This document shows positions 34,211 through 43,422 of a stretch of 64,000 nucleotides of DNA, in pieces. The notes below the pieces were generated by a model. It worked only from the letters and a program-made list of their open reading frames with translations, was not told the DNA's origin and did not search any database. How positions within the stretch are numbered: position 1 is the first letter of the stretch; every line of letters begins with the position of its first letter. Source of the stretch: Laterigemmans sp052161645 (GTDB lineage: Bacteria; Planctomycetota; Planctomycetia; Pirellulales; Pirellulaceae). The position numbers were made by a program, and so were the translations under genes. The DNA is taken from assembly GCA_052161645.1 (NCBI GenBank), contig CP197414.1; one strand, given 5' to 3'.

Positions 34211-35281
34211 TTAGAGCTTGGTGTTGTCAATGATTTCGCCACCCGCTCGCGTGCCCAACGCTTGCCAGACAAGCAGCTCAACGGTGTTGGCGACAAATCC
34301 GACCGAGCCGTCAACTCGATTGGTGGCCACTACTTGGGGATGGTAGCTGCGTGATGTGACGGCGGCGTAAGTTGGTTGATTCAGGCTGCGGCCTTCGCGG
34401 GATGAGTTGAAATCGACGTCATAGGCGACTCCATCCTGCCAATGAATGACTTTGGTGTTGGGAGCAAAGGTAGTTGTAAAGCCAGTTTGATGAACCCGAC
34501 CATCGACCCATTCGGTGTGCCCCGAGTTGGCTTTGAAACTGCCGCCCAAGGCGACCACTTCGGCCGGTGTGAGGGGGGCGGCGGCGTCAGGTGCCGAGGG
34601 ATTACCACTATCTCGCAAATAGGGAGTCCAGGTTTTGACTTCGGCAAAAGCCAACGTGTTGCTGGTCCCGTCGCGGACGGCCGCCATGTTGGTGCGACTG
34701 TTGGGAAAAACTAATCCCGTGCCGCCAAGTCCGCTGAGTGGATCGATCACGAACCATTGACCCACATTGGCGGCATAGGACAGGGGGTAATGGGTGAAAT
34801 TTGGATCGGCTGTTGAAGGGCTGGGGCGGGGCGTGTCGCCCACGTCGCTGGGGCAAACGTAAACGGGAACTCGCGTTTGCGCCACGATCCCCTGAGCCGC
34901 GTAGGGGAGATTCCAGTTGATCAGGTTTTGTAAATTGGCCTGCTCCAATTGGGGCAACAGACGGGCTTGGATCGACCAGGACGTTTCGGCAACGTCGCGA
35001 CGATAGAAACCGGCTGGAGGGAAGACGCGAAAGGTGTCGTGATAGTTGTGCATCGCCAAGCCAATTTGCTTGAGATTATTCGCACAGGAGATACGTCGAG
35101 CAGCTTCGCGGGCACTTTGCACCGCCGGTAAAAGTAGTCCGACCAGGATGCCGATGATGGCGATCACCACCAGCAGTTCGATCAGCGTAAAAGCGGTGGT
35201 TGTGTGACGGGGAAGTGGCGAACCGATTCGCCGTTCCCCAAGTCCAGTCTGCTTGAATTCCACGCTCAATTTGAACTCCAT
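34211..35281 (-). CDS. DUF1559 protein with type IV pilin-like N-terminus
   Basis: A 356-aa protein with a prepilin/pseudopilin cleavage region, AFTLIELLVVIAIIGILVGL, followed by LLPAVQSAREAARRISCANN, the standard DUF1559 opening. The conserved C-terminal block DGSVGFVANTVE and the internal DGTSNTLAFAE are present. These exported pilin-like proteins are highly multiplied in planctomycetes; their function is not settled. ATG 35281 is preferred to TTG 35290. A 17-bp perfect palindrome lies 48 bp upstream of the start (35329-35345) and could control this gene. It is convergent with the ECF-linked gene. Confidence 0.92.
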   Translation of the reverse strand: MEFKLSVEFKQTGLGERRIGSPLPRHTTTAFTLIELLVVIAIIGILVGLLLPAVQSAREAARRISCANNLKQIGLAMHNYHDTFRVFPPAGFYRRDVAETSWSIQARLLPQLEQANLQNLINWNLPYAAQGIVAQTRVPVYVCPSDVGDTPRPSPSTADPNFTHYPLSYAANVGQWFVIDPLSGLGGTGLVFPNSRTNMAAVRDGTSNTLAFAEVKTWTPYLRDSGNPSAPDAAAPLTPAEVVALGGSFKANSGHTEWVDGRVHQTGFTTTFAPNTKVIHWQDGVAYDVDFNSSREGRSLNQPTYAAVTSRSYHPQVVATNRVDGSVGFVANTVELLVWQALGTRAGGEIIDNTKL

Positions 35282-35328
35282 ACCTGCCAAAGTTTCCCAA
35301 AAGTAACCGCTAAAGGTGCTAATCGCAA

Positions 35329-35345
35329 TTGAGACTCAGTCTCAA
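35329..35345. promoter_or_regulatory. Fur-like 17-bp palindromic operator candidate
   Basis: TTGAGACTCAGTCTCAA is a perfect 8-1-8 palindrome 48-64 bp upstream of the DUF1559 gene start. The inner TGAGACT-C-AGTCTCA matches the 7-1-7 Fur box pattern TGATAAT-n-ATTATCA at five of seven positions in each half. A Fur- or Zur-type regulator is the natural suggestion, but any dimeric repressor could use it. It lies between two minus-strand genes, so it could control the downstream DUF1559 gene only. Confidence 0.5.
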
Positions 35346-35420
35346 AGCAGTCGCAGAGCATAAGAGCTGCAAACGCTTTGGCAAGATCAAATGGAGGAAA
35401 GTTTGTCGCTTGGGAGCTTT

Positions 35421-35885
35421 TTAGGGTCGCAGTCCGGGACGTTGGCTGATGTGGCAGTTGGGATCGCGGAAGAAGCGTTCGGGTTCGATCCAGATCGATG
35501 CTTGGCCAACGCGGTGGGAACCGGCTTTAACGAAGCGGACGTTGGTATCGAGGTGATGATTTTCCAAGGAGCGGTTGTTTTGCACCGGGATCCCATCGAG
35601 TCGAGTGATCACGTCGCCAAGTCGCAAGTTGGCTTGAGCCAACGGTGAGCCGGGGACAGGCATCGTGGTCAATTTGGCACCTCGGTAGTGGCCGAAGCCT
35701 GGCAAGAAGTAGGTGTCGATTTGGAAGCGAGCCCCCAAGCGGCTGCTGAAGTATCCTTGCCCGTCGTTGTTATCGATGATGATCGCCTGCACAGCCTGTC
35801 GGCCGGAACCATCTTGAGCTTTGCTGACACCAGCGGAAAGTACCGACAAGCCAGCCAGCAGTAGTGCCATGAGTTGAGTTTTCAT
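35421..35885 (-). CDS. Exported PDZ-domain protein
   Basis: A 154-aa exported protein. The signal peptide is MKTQLMALLLAGLSVLSAG ending near SKAQ. The rest contains a PDZ-like core with LGARFQIDTYFLPGFGHYRG, the GSPLAQANLRLGDVITRLDG block typical of PDZ ligand-binding loops, and a final segment ending RPGLRP. No protease domain is attached, so it probably acts as a binding module. ATG 35885 places the signal at the N-terminus; the upstream open frame to 36122 gives no signal and is not used. No obvious partner is encoded nearby; downstream lies the palindrome and the DUF1559 gene. Confidence 0.78.
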   Translation of the reverse strand: MKTQLMALLLAGLSVLSAGVSKAQDGSGRQAVQAIIIDNNDGQGYFSSRLGARFQIDTYFLPGFGHYRGAKLTTMPVPGSPLAQANLRLGDVITRLDGIPVQNNRSLENHHLDTNVRFVKAGSHRVGQASIWIEPERFFRDPNCHISQRPGLRP

Positions 35886-36188
35886 CAGTCTGTCCTTGGT
35901 TTTGAGAAAGTTGTTTGTTGGATACCCAGACCAACGAGAGGCGAGCGGAACAGGGGACAGACAAACTGGAAAAAACAAAATTGCAGGCTCGCTGGAGAGC
36001 CGCATCGGGGTGGTACTCCCGCGGCGGGGGCTGAGTTTCTCGACCGATTTTTTGCTCGGGATTGGCAATTTCCGTGGGGAATCGTCGATTAACGGTCGCA
36101 CGGGTGGTGGTTGTTGAGCCATAATGGAGACGCATTAATAGAGACGCATTGGAAAGCCAAGTTTCCCGCCCACACCCACTGGATCGCT
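35886..36188. other. Divergent intergenic region with a short direct repeat
   Basis: 303 bp between the PDZ gene (minus) and the radical SAM gene (plus). It must carry both promoters. A 10-bp direct repeat, GAGACGCATT, occurs at 36127-36136 and 36141-36150 (14-bp period), about 40-60 bp upstream of the radical SAM start, and could be a regulator site. I recognise nothing else. Confidence 0.4.
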
Positions 36189-37502
36189 ATGTATCTGCGG
36201 ATGGCCAAACGTCTGTTGACGGAAACTGACAAACGATTGCTCTGGAAGGCTGCCTGGATGTTGGGCGTCAAGGGTTTGCGGAGTGTGCATCGGCACAAGC
36301 GACGATTGAAACGGGGTGATTTCTTTCCACCCTTTCTCTATTTGTCCGTGATCAACAGTTGCAATTTGCGTTGTCAGGGGTGCTGGGTCGATGTGGCCTC
36401 GAAGCAGCATCGGATTGAGGTCGATGCGGCCAATCGCACGATCGAGCAAGCGAAAGCGATGGGGAACAGTTTTTTCGGGATTTTGGGTGGTGAGCCTTTC
36501 ATGCACAAAGATTTGCTGAAGATCTTTGCCGCGCACCCTGACGCTTATTTTCAAGTGTTCACCAATGGGCATTTCATCACTGACGAGGTTGCCAGCGAGT
36601 TGCGGCGGCTGGGGAACGTCACTCCGCTGATTTCGGTCGAGGGGAGCGAAATGATCAGTGATGAGCGGCGCGGTCGGGCCGGGGTTCTCAACGCCACCAT
36701 GCAAGGCATCGAAACGGCGATTCGCCATAAACTAATGGTCGGCGTTTGCACCAGTGTATGCACCACCAACATCGATGATTTAGTCAGCGATAAATGGGTG
36801 GATCGGTTGATTGAGATGGGCGTGATGTATTGCTGGTTCCATATTTACCGGCCGGTCGGCCCGGAGCCGAACCCCGATTTGGCTTTATCGAGCGCCCAGC
36901 AGCGTCGCGTCCGCCAATTTGTTGTCGACACGCGGGCCACCAAACCGATCATAGTCATCGATGCGTATCACGATGATGCGGGCAATGCGTTGTGCCCGGC
37001 AGTGACGGGTTTTACCCACCACGTGGGCCCGTGGGGTGATATTGAGCCGTGTCCGGTGATTCAATTGGCGACCGAATCGATCCACGACGAACGTCCTTTG
37101 GCGGAGACCTTTAACAATTCACAATTTTTGAGAGATTTCCGCGAGTTAACAGCCGGCAACACGCGGGGCTGCGTGATCATGGAGCGTCCCGATTTATTAG
37201 TCGAGTTAGCGGAAAAGCATGGTGCTCGCGATACCACTGCGCGGGGTAACGTGATTGAGGAGTTAAAGCGGGTGAGTCCGCGGCGGAGCCAGTATCAGCC
37301 GGGTGATGAGATACCGGAGCGGTCGCTGGTGTATCGTTGGGCAAAAAAATATGCCTTTAATGATTTTGGCACTTACGGCCGTCATTTTGATACTAGTAAG
37401 TATCAAGACCCAGATCGGCCAACTGGTAATCAAGCAAACGGGGATCGGCCAGCTGCGGGGCAGATTGTGCAGATTCAACCTCCCTCCAATGTTGAAATAT
37501 AG
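36189..37502 (+). CDS. Radical SAM protein with C-terminal cysteine cluster
   Basis: A 437-aa radical SAM enzyme. The cluster-binding motif CNLRCQGC (Cys58, Cys62, Cys65) is preceded by FLYLSVINS, and the GGEP segment (FGILGGEPFMHKDL) follows for SAM binding. Extra cysteines further on (ALCPAVTGF, DIEPCPVI, RGCVI) suggest an auxiliary cluster similar to SPASM/twitch proteins. ATG 36189 is used; the frame is open further to 36111 but lacks support. The substrate is unknown. It lies 56 bp upstream of the CcsA/HemX-like gene and hemA, which raises the possibility of a link to tetrapyrrole or cytochrome metabolism. Confidence 0.85.
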   Translation: MYLRMAKRLLTETDKRLLWKAAWMLGVKGLRSVHRHKRRLKRGDFFPPFLYLSVINSCNLRCQGCWVDVASKQHRIEVDAANRTIEQAKAMGNSFFGILGGEPFMHKDLLKIFAAHPDAYFQVFTNGHFITDEVASELRRLGNVTPLISVEGSEMISDERRGRAGVLNATMQGIETAIRHKLMVGVCTSVCTTNIDDLVSDKWVDRLIEMGVMYCWFHIYRPVGPEPNPDLALSSAQQRRVRQFVVDTRATKPIIVIDAYHDDAGNALCPAVTGFTHHVGPWGDIEPCPVIQLATESIHDERPLAETFNNSQFLRDFRELTAGNTRGCVIMERPDLLVELAEKHGARDTTARGNVIEELKRVSPRRSQYQPGDEIPERSLVYRWAKKYAFNDFGTYGRHFDTSKYQDPDRPTGNQANGDRPAAGQIVQIQPPSNVEI

Positions 37503-37558
37503 CCAGCGACTTGGGCGATCCTGGTGAGCCTCGGTAATCGCTCTGTAAGAGTCGACTT

Positions 37559-38506
37559 ATGCAATTTCTCTCCGGGATTTCAGCCACCTGCTTTGTCGGC
37601 AGTTATCTGGTCGCGATGGCTTTGGAACTGACCCGTCCGGTAATTCGGGTGCCCGCGCGAACGGCGCTTATCATAGGCTTTACGGTAGCCGGTTTGTTTG
37701 CTCAAGCGGTCTACTTGGTGATGTTGGCCAGTCCTCAGCAGGGTCGTTCCGATATTGGTTTGTTGGCCGATTGGTATAGTTGGTCGTTATTGTTGGCATG
37801 GGCTGTGGCTGTGGCCTATCTGGTGTTGTTGGTACGACGTCCGGAGACGACGATTGGTTATTTCTTATTACCTCCCGTATTAGCTTTAATTGCTTTGGCG
37901 ATGGCCGTTCGCGGTTGGGAGCCATTCGATCGCGAGAGGGCGGTTGGATTTTGGAGTACCATTCATGGGTTATCCATGCTGTTAGGTGCGGCCGCTGTGC
38001 TGATCGGTTTTTTAATCGGTTGTATGTACCTGGTGCAGTCGACTCGATTGAAGCGCAAGCGGGCCAGTTCGCGAGGTCTCAAGTTGCCGACGCTCGAATG
38101 GTTACAGCAATTAAATCGTGGTACTTTGGTCTTCAGCACCGTGGCGGTTGCGATTGGCACTTTGGCCGGTGTGATCATGAATTTGAATCTCAGCGGCGCG
38201 GTGGCTTGGACCAGCCGGGAGATTGTGCTACCGATCATACTGCTGATCTGGTTGTTGGTGGCCACCGCGATTGAGCTCTTCTACCGCCCGGCTCGTCAGG
38301 GTCGTAAGGTTGCCTATTTGACTTTGGCCAGTTTTGGTTTTTTGGTGCTGGCGATGGCGGGAGTTTTGGGAACGGGACATGGTGGCGGTGGGACTTCGTC
38401 ATCAAGTCTGGATTTTGGTCCAGTTGTGGAGTCGGATTCAGCTTTCATGCCTGCTCCAGCTGTAGAGCCTGTTTTAGTTGCAGGTTCTGGGGAGGAAAAT
38501 TCGTGA
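37559..38506 (+). CDS. CcsA/HemX-like cytochrome c assembly membrane protein
   Basis: A 315-aa integral membrane protein with about eight helices. Landmarks include SGISATCFVGSYLVAMAL, WYSWSLLLAWAVAVAYLVLL, WSTIHGLSMLLGAAAVLIGF and LVFSTVAVAIGTLAGVIMNL. The pattern of paired helices with a conserved W-x-x-x-H-x-x-x segment is that of the cytochrome c assembly (CcsA) family and of HemX proteins often encoded with hemA. These handle haem or regulate glutamyl-tRNA reductase levels. A serine/glycine-rich tail of about 50 residues follows the last helix. Its TGA overlaps the GTG of hemA (GTGA), indicating coupled translation with hemA. Confidence 0.85.
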   Translation: MQFLSGISATCFVGSYLVAMALELTRPVIRVPARTALIIGFTVAGLFAQAVYLVMLASPQQGRSDIGLLADWYSWSLLLAWAVAVAYLVLLVRRPETTIGYFLLPPVLALIALAMAVRGWEPFDRERAVGFWSTIHGLSMLLGAAAVLIGFLIGCMYLVQSTRLKRKRASSRGLKLPTLEWLQQLNRGTLVFSTVAVAIGTLAGVIMNLNLSGAVAWTSREIVLPIILLIWLLVATAIELFYRPARQGRKVAYLTLASFGFLVLAMAGVLGTGHGGGGTSSSSLDFGPVVESDSAFMPAPAVEPVLVAGSGEENS

Positions 38507-39783
38507 AGCTGCAAATGGTGGGTTGTAGCCACAAGGACGCAGCCGTCGAATTTCGCGAACAGCTGGCATTCAGTGAACCGCAAGCGCAACAAGCGTTGGC
38601 CGATTTTCGGCAGCGTTTTCCCAGCGCCGAGTCGGTCTTGTTGAGTACCTGTAATCGTGTTGAATTTTACACGGCCGCCAATGATCCGGAGGATTGTCCG
38701 GGGCATGGCGACGTAATTGAATTTTTAGCAAATGCGCGTCAGTTGACGCCGGATCAGTTGCTGGAACATACGATCCATCGAGCTGGCGATGAGGTGGTGA
38801 CGCATTTGTTTACCGTCGCTTGTTCGTTGGACAGTTTGGTTGTCGGCGAAGCTCAGATTTTGTCTCAAGTCAAACAAGCTTATGAGTGGGCGACGGCGGC
38901 CGGCACAGCGGGGCCGTTGATGCACACGGCGTTTCAATCGGCCAGTCGCGTTGCTAAACGCGTGCAACACGAAACGGCCATTCATCGACGGCGAGTGAGC
39001 ATTCCCAGCGTGGCAGTTGGCGAAGTCGCGCCGGAGTTTTTTGAAACGCTGACAGATAAACAAGTGTTGTTGATTGGGGCGGGGGAGATGGGCGCTGAGA
39101 CGCTCCGCTACCTGCGTGATGGTGGGGCTCGGCAAATTACCATCGTCAACCGGTCACTTGAGCGAGCTTCCCAGTTGGCGAGCGAGTTGCAGGCTGAGGT
39201 TGCTCCTTGGGAGCTGCTTGATCAACACCTTATCGCGGCCGATTTGGTAGTCAGCACGACAGGTGCCAGCGAGGCAATTGTCACGCTCGAGCGTTTTCGC
39301 GGTATTCACGCCGCGCGCTATGAACGCTTGTTGTTGATCCTTGACTTGGCGGTGCCACGAGATTTTGACTCGGCGATCGGAGATTTATCAGGCGTTTATC
39401 TTTACTCCGTCGATGACCTGCAAGCATCAGCCGACCGCAATCGTCGCGAGCGTGAACGAGAGTGGCCGAAAGCTCAGCGGATTATTGATGAAGAAGCCGA
39501 GCTCTATTTGGCCAGTCTGCGGACACGTGCCACAGGTCCTGTAATACGTCAATTGCGTGAGCGTGCTGAGACGGTCAAGCAGAGTGAGTTGGAGCGGTTG
39601 CTGAAGCGATTGGAACGAGTCGACGTAACGTCCAAGCGTGATGCTGAGATTACCCAGGCGTTCGACCGTTTGGTTAACAAGTTACTGCATCCACCATTGG
39701 CTTCGTTGCGCGATGATGCGGCGGCCGGGCATCGCCAAGGCTTGGTCGACGCCTTGCGGCGGCTGTTTCAACTGGGTGAGTGA
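38503..39783 (+). CDS. hemA: Glutamyl-tRNA reductase
   Basis: A 426-aa cytoplasmic enzyme that reduces glutamyl-tRNA to glutamate-1-semialdehyde, the first committed step of the C5 pathway to haem and other tetrapyrroles. The catalytic cysteine lies in LLSTCNRVEFY (Cys50). The SLDSLVVGEAQILSQVKQAY block that is almost invariant in the family is present, as is the NADPH-binding glycine motif LLIGAGEMGAET. The C-terminal dimerisation helices are present (KLLHPPLASLRDDA). GTG start at 38503 overlaps the TGA of the CcsA/HemX-like gene. Length is normal. Confidence 0.96.
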   Translation: MKLQMVGCSHKDAAVEFREQLAFSEPQAQQALADFRQRFPSAESVLLSTCNRVEFYTAANDPEDCPGHGDVIEFLANARQLTPDQLLEHTIHRAGDEVVTHLFTVACSLDSLVVGEAQILSQVKQAYEWATAAGTAGPLMHTAFQSASRVAKRVQHETAIHRRRVSIPSVAVGEVAPEFFETLTDKQVLLIGAGEMGAETLRYLRDGGARQITIVNRSLERASQLASELQAEVAPWELLDQHLIAADLVVSTTGASEAIVTLERFRGIHAARYERLLLILDLAVPRDFDSAIGDLSGVYLYSVDDLQASADRNRREREREWPKAQRIIDEEAELYLASLRTRATGPVIRQLRERAETVKQSELERLLKRLERVDVTSKRDAEITQAFDRLVNKLLHPPLASLRDDAAAGHRQGLVDALRRLFQLGE

Positions 39784-39795
39784 ACGACAGGGAAC

Positions 39796-41544
39796 TTACA
39801 AATTGGCCGCTGCTGCGGATTGACGTCGCCCCCGCCAGCCGGAGATTGCCGCCAGCAAGCAGATTGCCGCGAACGGCCAGCTTAACTTGTCACCCCAGCG
39901 GGCGTAGAGACTGCTGCGATTGTCAGGTTTTGGTTGAGCCAACATTGAATCGTTGGTTTGGTGGGGAAGCGCTTGGACGACTTGCCCGCTGCCGTTGATC
40001 CACACCGTCGGGCCGGCATTGCCGACCATCAACAGCGGTCGACGATTGATCAAGGCGACCATCTGAGCACAACGCCGATGATGATCGAGTACGGCTGTGC
40101 CATCAAACCAAGCGTCGTTGGTCAGGTTGACGATCAGATCTGCCGGCGTGCCTTGATCGGCTAATGTTCGTAGGCCATCCCCCGTGACATGTTCGACCAT
40201 GGCTTCGAAGCAGATACTTGGTGCCACTGTCGCACCATTAATGGACATCGCCACGGGAGCTTCGCCTGGCAGAGCACCTTGCGACATGGGACCGATATCG
40301 TAGAGCCAAGGAAACCAGTCGGCGAAGGGAATGTATTCACCAAACATGACGAGGTGCATCTTCGCGTACCAGTCCACAACTTTTGAGTCTTGATCAATTA
40401 ATAACGCTGCGCCAAAAGCTCGCGGTCGTTCGGCATAACGATACACCGCGCAGCCGACTAGCAGGGGAGGAGGTTTTGTCGCGGAAACGTTGGCTAACAT
40501 CCCTTGAAACCAGCGGTTGCGATTGACGAAGTTGTCTTGCTGTTGGGCGATTATCTCGGCAAATTCCGCCGCCGTAAAATCCTCGTTGGGAGGAACGATA
40601 AAAGGTTCTTCGATGATGCGATAAGGGAGACCACCGGTAAACATCGATTCGGGCCAAATGACTAGATCGACATCTTTCGCTTTCGCCATCGCGGCGATCG
40701 TCGTGTCGACGTAGTTTTGGAAGACTTCCATTTCACGAGCTGGTGACATGGCATACATCAGCGGCTCGTTTCGCTGAATCAATAGGGTGTTCAAGATAGG
40801 TGATTGGGCGGCACGTTGGTCATCATCGGCGGTTCGCCAATAGCCGTAGCCGCAGGTCATCATCAGTACGCCGCAGACGATTGCCGTGCCCAGCTTTGGG
40901 GCCCTGGCCAGTTTGCCAGCTTGTTCGCTCGGCTTGTCGGCAGGTTGTCCCCAAGGAAGTAGTGCGACGAGTAGGCAGGCCAGCCACGCGGAAACCATTG
41001 CGACCACAAAGCTGACCCAATAGGTGCCACCGATATCGCCGATTTGGACCACCCACAGCCAGTCGACTTGGGAGTGACCGAGCAGCGTGGCGGAGAGTCC
41101 GGTGAGTGCGTAGCTGCGGACCAGCTCTAAGCCGCTCCAGATGACTGGGACAGCCCAATACAGGGGCCAGTGCCAACGGTGATGGACGACGCGGGCGAGG
41201 CCAATAAATAATAGAATATAGAGGCCGAGAAACAGGGCTAAAGCCAACCAGGCTGGATAGATCGCCGGGTGGGCCAAGCGAATTCCTTGTAAGCTGATCA
41301 ACCAGTAAACGGAGCCGACCAGCCAGATGACGATGTATTGTCGTCGGGCCATGGGGTTTGGCCACGCCACCAGCATTGCCCAAGGCACCAAGGCGATCCA
41401 GGCAATTGGGGCTAGGGCGACCGGTGGTTGGGATAGCCAGAGCAGTAATCCACCCAAGCTGGCGAGCAGCCACAGGCGCGCCGGTCCGACCGGTATCGTT
41501 GTTCCTGGTATGCTTGACGCGTGTTGGTTATGATGCTTGTTCAC
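39796..41544 (-). CDS. lnt: Apolipoprotein N-acyltransferase
   Basis: A 582-aa inner-membrane enzyme that adds the third acyl chain to lipoproteins. N-terminal membrane helices (LLASLGGLLLWLSQPPVAL, LYILLFIGLARVVHH and others) are followed by a nitrilase-type domain. Candidate catalytic residues lie in VIWPESMFT (Glu), WYAKMHLVMFGEYIPF (Lys and the second essential Glu) and PSICFEAMV (Cys). The C-terminal NLTNDAWFDGTAVLDHH segment and RPLLMVGNAGPTVWINGSG follow. A GTG start at 41544 is used. It converges with hemA with a 12-bp gap and is divergent from the kinase gene. Confidence 0.93.
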   Translation of the reverse strand: MNKHHNQHASSIPGTTIPVGPARLWLLASLGGLLLWLSQPPVALAPIAWIALVPWAMLVAWPNPMARRQYIVIWLVGSVYWLISLQGIRLAHPAIYPAWLALALFLGLYILLFIGLARVVHHRWHWPLYWAVPVIWSGLELVRSYALTGLSATLLGHSQVDWLWVVQIGDIGGTYWVSFVVAMVSAWLACLLVALLPWGQPADKPSEQAGKLARAPKLGTAIVCGVLMMTCGYGYWRTADDDQRAAQSPILNTLLIQRNEPLMYAMSPAREMEVFQNYVDTTIAAMAKAKDVDLVIWPESMFTGGLPYRIIEEPFIVPPNEDFTAAEFAEIIAQQQDNFVNRNRWFQGMLANVSATKPPPLLVGCAVYRYAERPRAFGAALLIDQDSKVVDWYAKMHLVMFGEYIPFADWFPWLYDIGPMSQGALPGEAPVAMSINGATVAPSICFEAMVEHVTGDGLRTLADQGTPADLIVNLTNDAWFDGTAVLDHHRRCAQMVALINRRPLLMVGNAGPTVWINGSGQVVQALPHQTNDSMLAQPKPDNRSSLYARWGDKLSWPFAAICLLAAISGWRGRRQSAAAANL

Positions 41545-41617
41545 GGCGATCCCTCAATATAACGTTGAGCCATAGAGCTACGAGTACTAATACCGCTGGG
41601 AAGGTTTCGTTTACCGC

Positions 41618-43417
41618 ATGACCGACTTTGAAACATTAGGGCCTTATCGGGTCGAAGCAAAACTTGGCCAGGGCGGGATGGGCAGCGTCTACCGTGGCGT
41701 GCATATAAAAACAGGTCAGCGGGTTGCCATCAAGGTGCTAGCCAGCCAGATGTCGGAGCAACCGAGGTTTCGTCGTCGCTTTGCCGGGGAAATTGAAACC
41801 CTGAAGAAATTAAGGCACCCAAATATTGTACGGTTGATTGGGCACGGGGAAGAGCGCGGGGCACTCTTTTACGCAATGGATTTGGTCGAGGGGCCGAGCC
41901 TGCTGGAACATCTCAGAAAGGTCAAGCGTCTCGATTGGGACACCACCATTGGATTTGCCATCGAGATTTGTTCGGCCTTGAAGCACGCCCATGATTTTGG
42001 CGTCATCCATCGCGATTTGAAACCAGCCAATTTATTATTGGAACCCGAGGGCGGAATCAAATTAACCGATTTCGGGATTGCTAAATTATTTGGTGCAACG
42101 GAACACACGGCCGCTGGGAGTGTGCTGGGGACAGCCGATTACATGGCCCCCGAGCAAGCCGTTGGGGGGCAAGTCACACCGCGCACCGACCTCTACGCGC
42201 TCGGCAGCCTGATGTACGCCTGTCTGGCTGGCCGGCCACCCTTCGGTGGAAGAAATCTGACGCAAGTCGTGTATGGTTTAAAGCACGAGACGCCGGCCCC
42301 GCTCGATTTGGTGCTGCCTGATGTGCCTGAGGAATTAGCCGAGCTGGTGCATGAACTGTTGGAAAAAGACCCAAAGCAGCGGCCACCCACGGCTTTGGTG
42401 GTTTCCAAGCGACTGCAAGCGATGCGAGCTGGGTTGCGGCATCGGGGCGAGCAGACCGCGATGAATTTGGGCGGGCTGACGTTACCCGAGTCGCCGGAGT
42501 CGGCCGTGCATACGCGGCTGCCCGAGCGGCCATCACCAGCTCGGGACATGAATGTCGCTAATCTACCAACAGCCGATGATCGAGACTCGGGTGTGCCAAC
42601 GGGGACGCCAGTCAAATTGGCCAACACGCTTGCCTCGGTCGATCCCGCCGGTCAGGAGTTTGAATTGGCGGAGGAGATTGCAGCCCCGCGAACTCATTTT
42701 GAAAGTGTCAACGAAACGCCCCAGCGAACTGGTCATTGGGAGGCCGGGGAGAGTCACCGCAGCGGGCTCGAGCATTGGTTGTCGCTGTTCGGTTTAGTGC
42801 TCGCGTTGATTGTGGTGGGTGGCTTAGTGATTTGGCTGTTTCAAACTCCGTCTGCCGAATCAATGCTGGCGAAAATTGAACAAGCAGATTCGCTGGGAGA
42901 TCGTCGTGAAGCTGAGTTGCTTCGCGAGCAGTTCCTCCGCAGTCATGAAGATCATCCACAAGCGGAAGCCGTTCGTGAAACGCTGCAGCTTGATGACGTT
43001 GAAAAAGCGGCTCGGCGTCTGCGAGTCGTTGCGGCAACGGGTGGTGGTATTGATTCCTTGCCGCCGGCGGAACAAGTCTGGTTGCAAGCGATGACGGAGC
43101 GCAAACGTGATCCCTCTCGCGCCGCGCGGAGTTTGACGCAATGGTTAGCGATTTATGATCATCGCGAGGCCTTTGTAGGAGGCCCTGGTGATAAAGAGCT
43201 TGCTCGCTACGTGGCTTTGGCGAAAGCGGAACTAGAACGCCTGGAGAGCTTCAGCACGTTCGAGCCCGACTCCCGTCAAGAAAGACTGCAAGCCTGGATT
43301 ACCTGGGGATCAGAGTCGCTGGAAGGTGATGCTCGCCAGCAGTTTTTGAAGAGTGTCAAAGCGTTATATGGCGATAAACCTTGGGCGGAGGAGATCATTG
43401 AGAAGTTGCCCGATTAA
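41618..43417 (+). CDS. Ser/Thr protein kinase with one transmembrane helix
   Basis: A 599-aa eukaryote-like kinase: glycine loop LGQGGMGSVYRGVH, ATP-lysine in VAIKVL, HRDLKPANLLL near residue 131, LTDFGIAKL, and activation segment ending GTADYMAPEQ. A low-complexity linker precedes the single membrane helix (LFGLVLALIVVGGLVIWLF, about residues 385-409). The extracytoplasmic tail is helical and rich in charged residues, lacking PASTA repeats. It is an isolated gene, with lnt divergent and the NtrC-type regulator convergent 5 bp away, so no substrate is suggested by context. Confidence 0.92.
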   Translation: MTDFETLGPYRVEAKLGQGGMGSVYRGVHIKTGQRVAIKVLASQMSEQPRFRRRFAGEIETLKKLRHPNIVRLIGHGEERGALFYAMDLVEGPSLLEHLRKVKRLDWDTTIGFAIEICSALKHAHDFGVIHRDLKPANLLLEPEGGIKLTDFGIAKLFGATEHTAAGSVLGTADYMAPEQAVGGQVTPRTDLYALGSLMYACLAGRPPFGGRNLTQVVYGLKHETPAPLDLVLPDVPEELAELVHELLEKDPKQRPPTALVVSKRLQAMRAGLRHRGEQTAMNLGGLTLPESPESAVHTRLPERPSPARDMNVANLPTADDRDSGVPTGTPVKLANTLASVDPAGQEFELAEEIAAPRTHFESVNETPQRTGHWEAGESHRSGLEHWLSLFGLVLALIVVGGLVIWLFQTPSAESMLAKIEQADSLGDRREAELLREQFLRSHEDHPQAEAVRETLQLDDVEKAARRLRVVAATGGGIDSLPPAEQVWLQAMTERKRDPSRAARSLTQWLAIYDHREAFVGGPGDKELARYVALAKAELERLESFSTFEPDSRQERLQAWITWGSESLEGDARQQFLKSVKALYGDKPWAEEIIEKLPD

Positions 43418-43422
43418 AGGCA

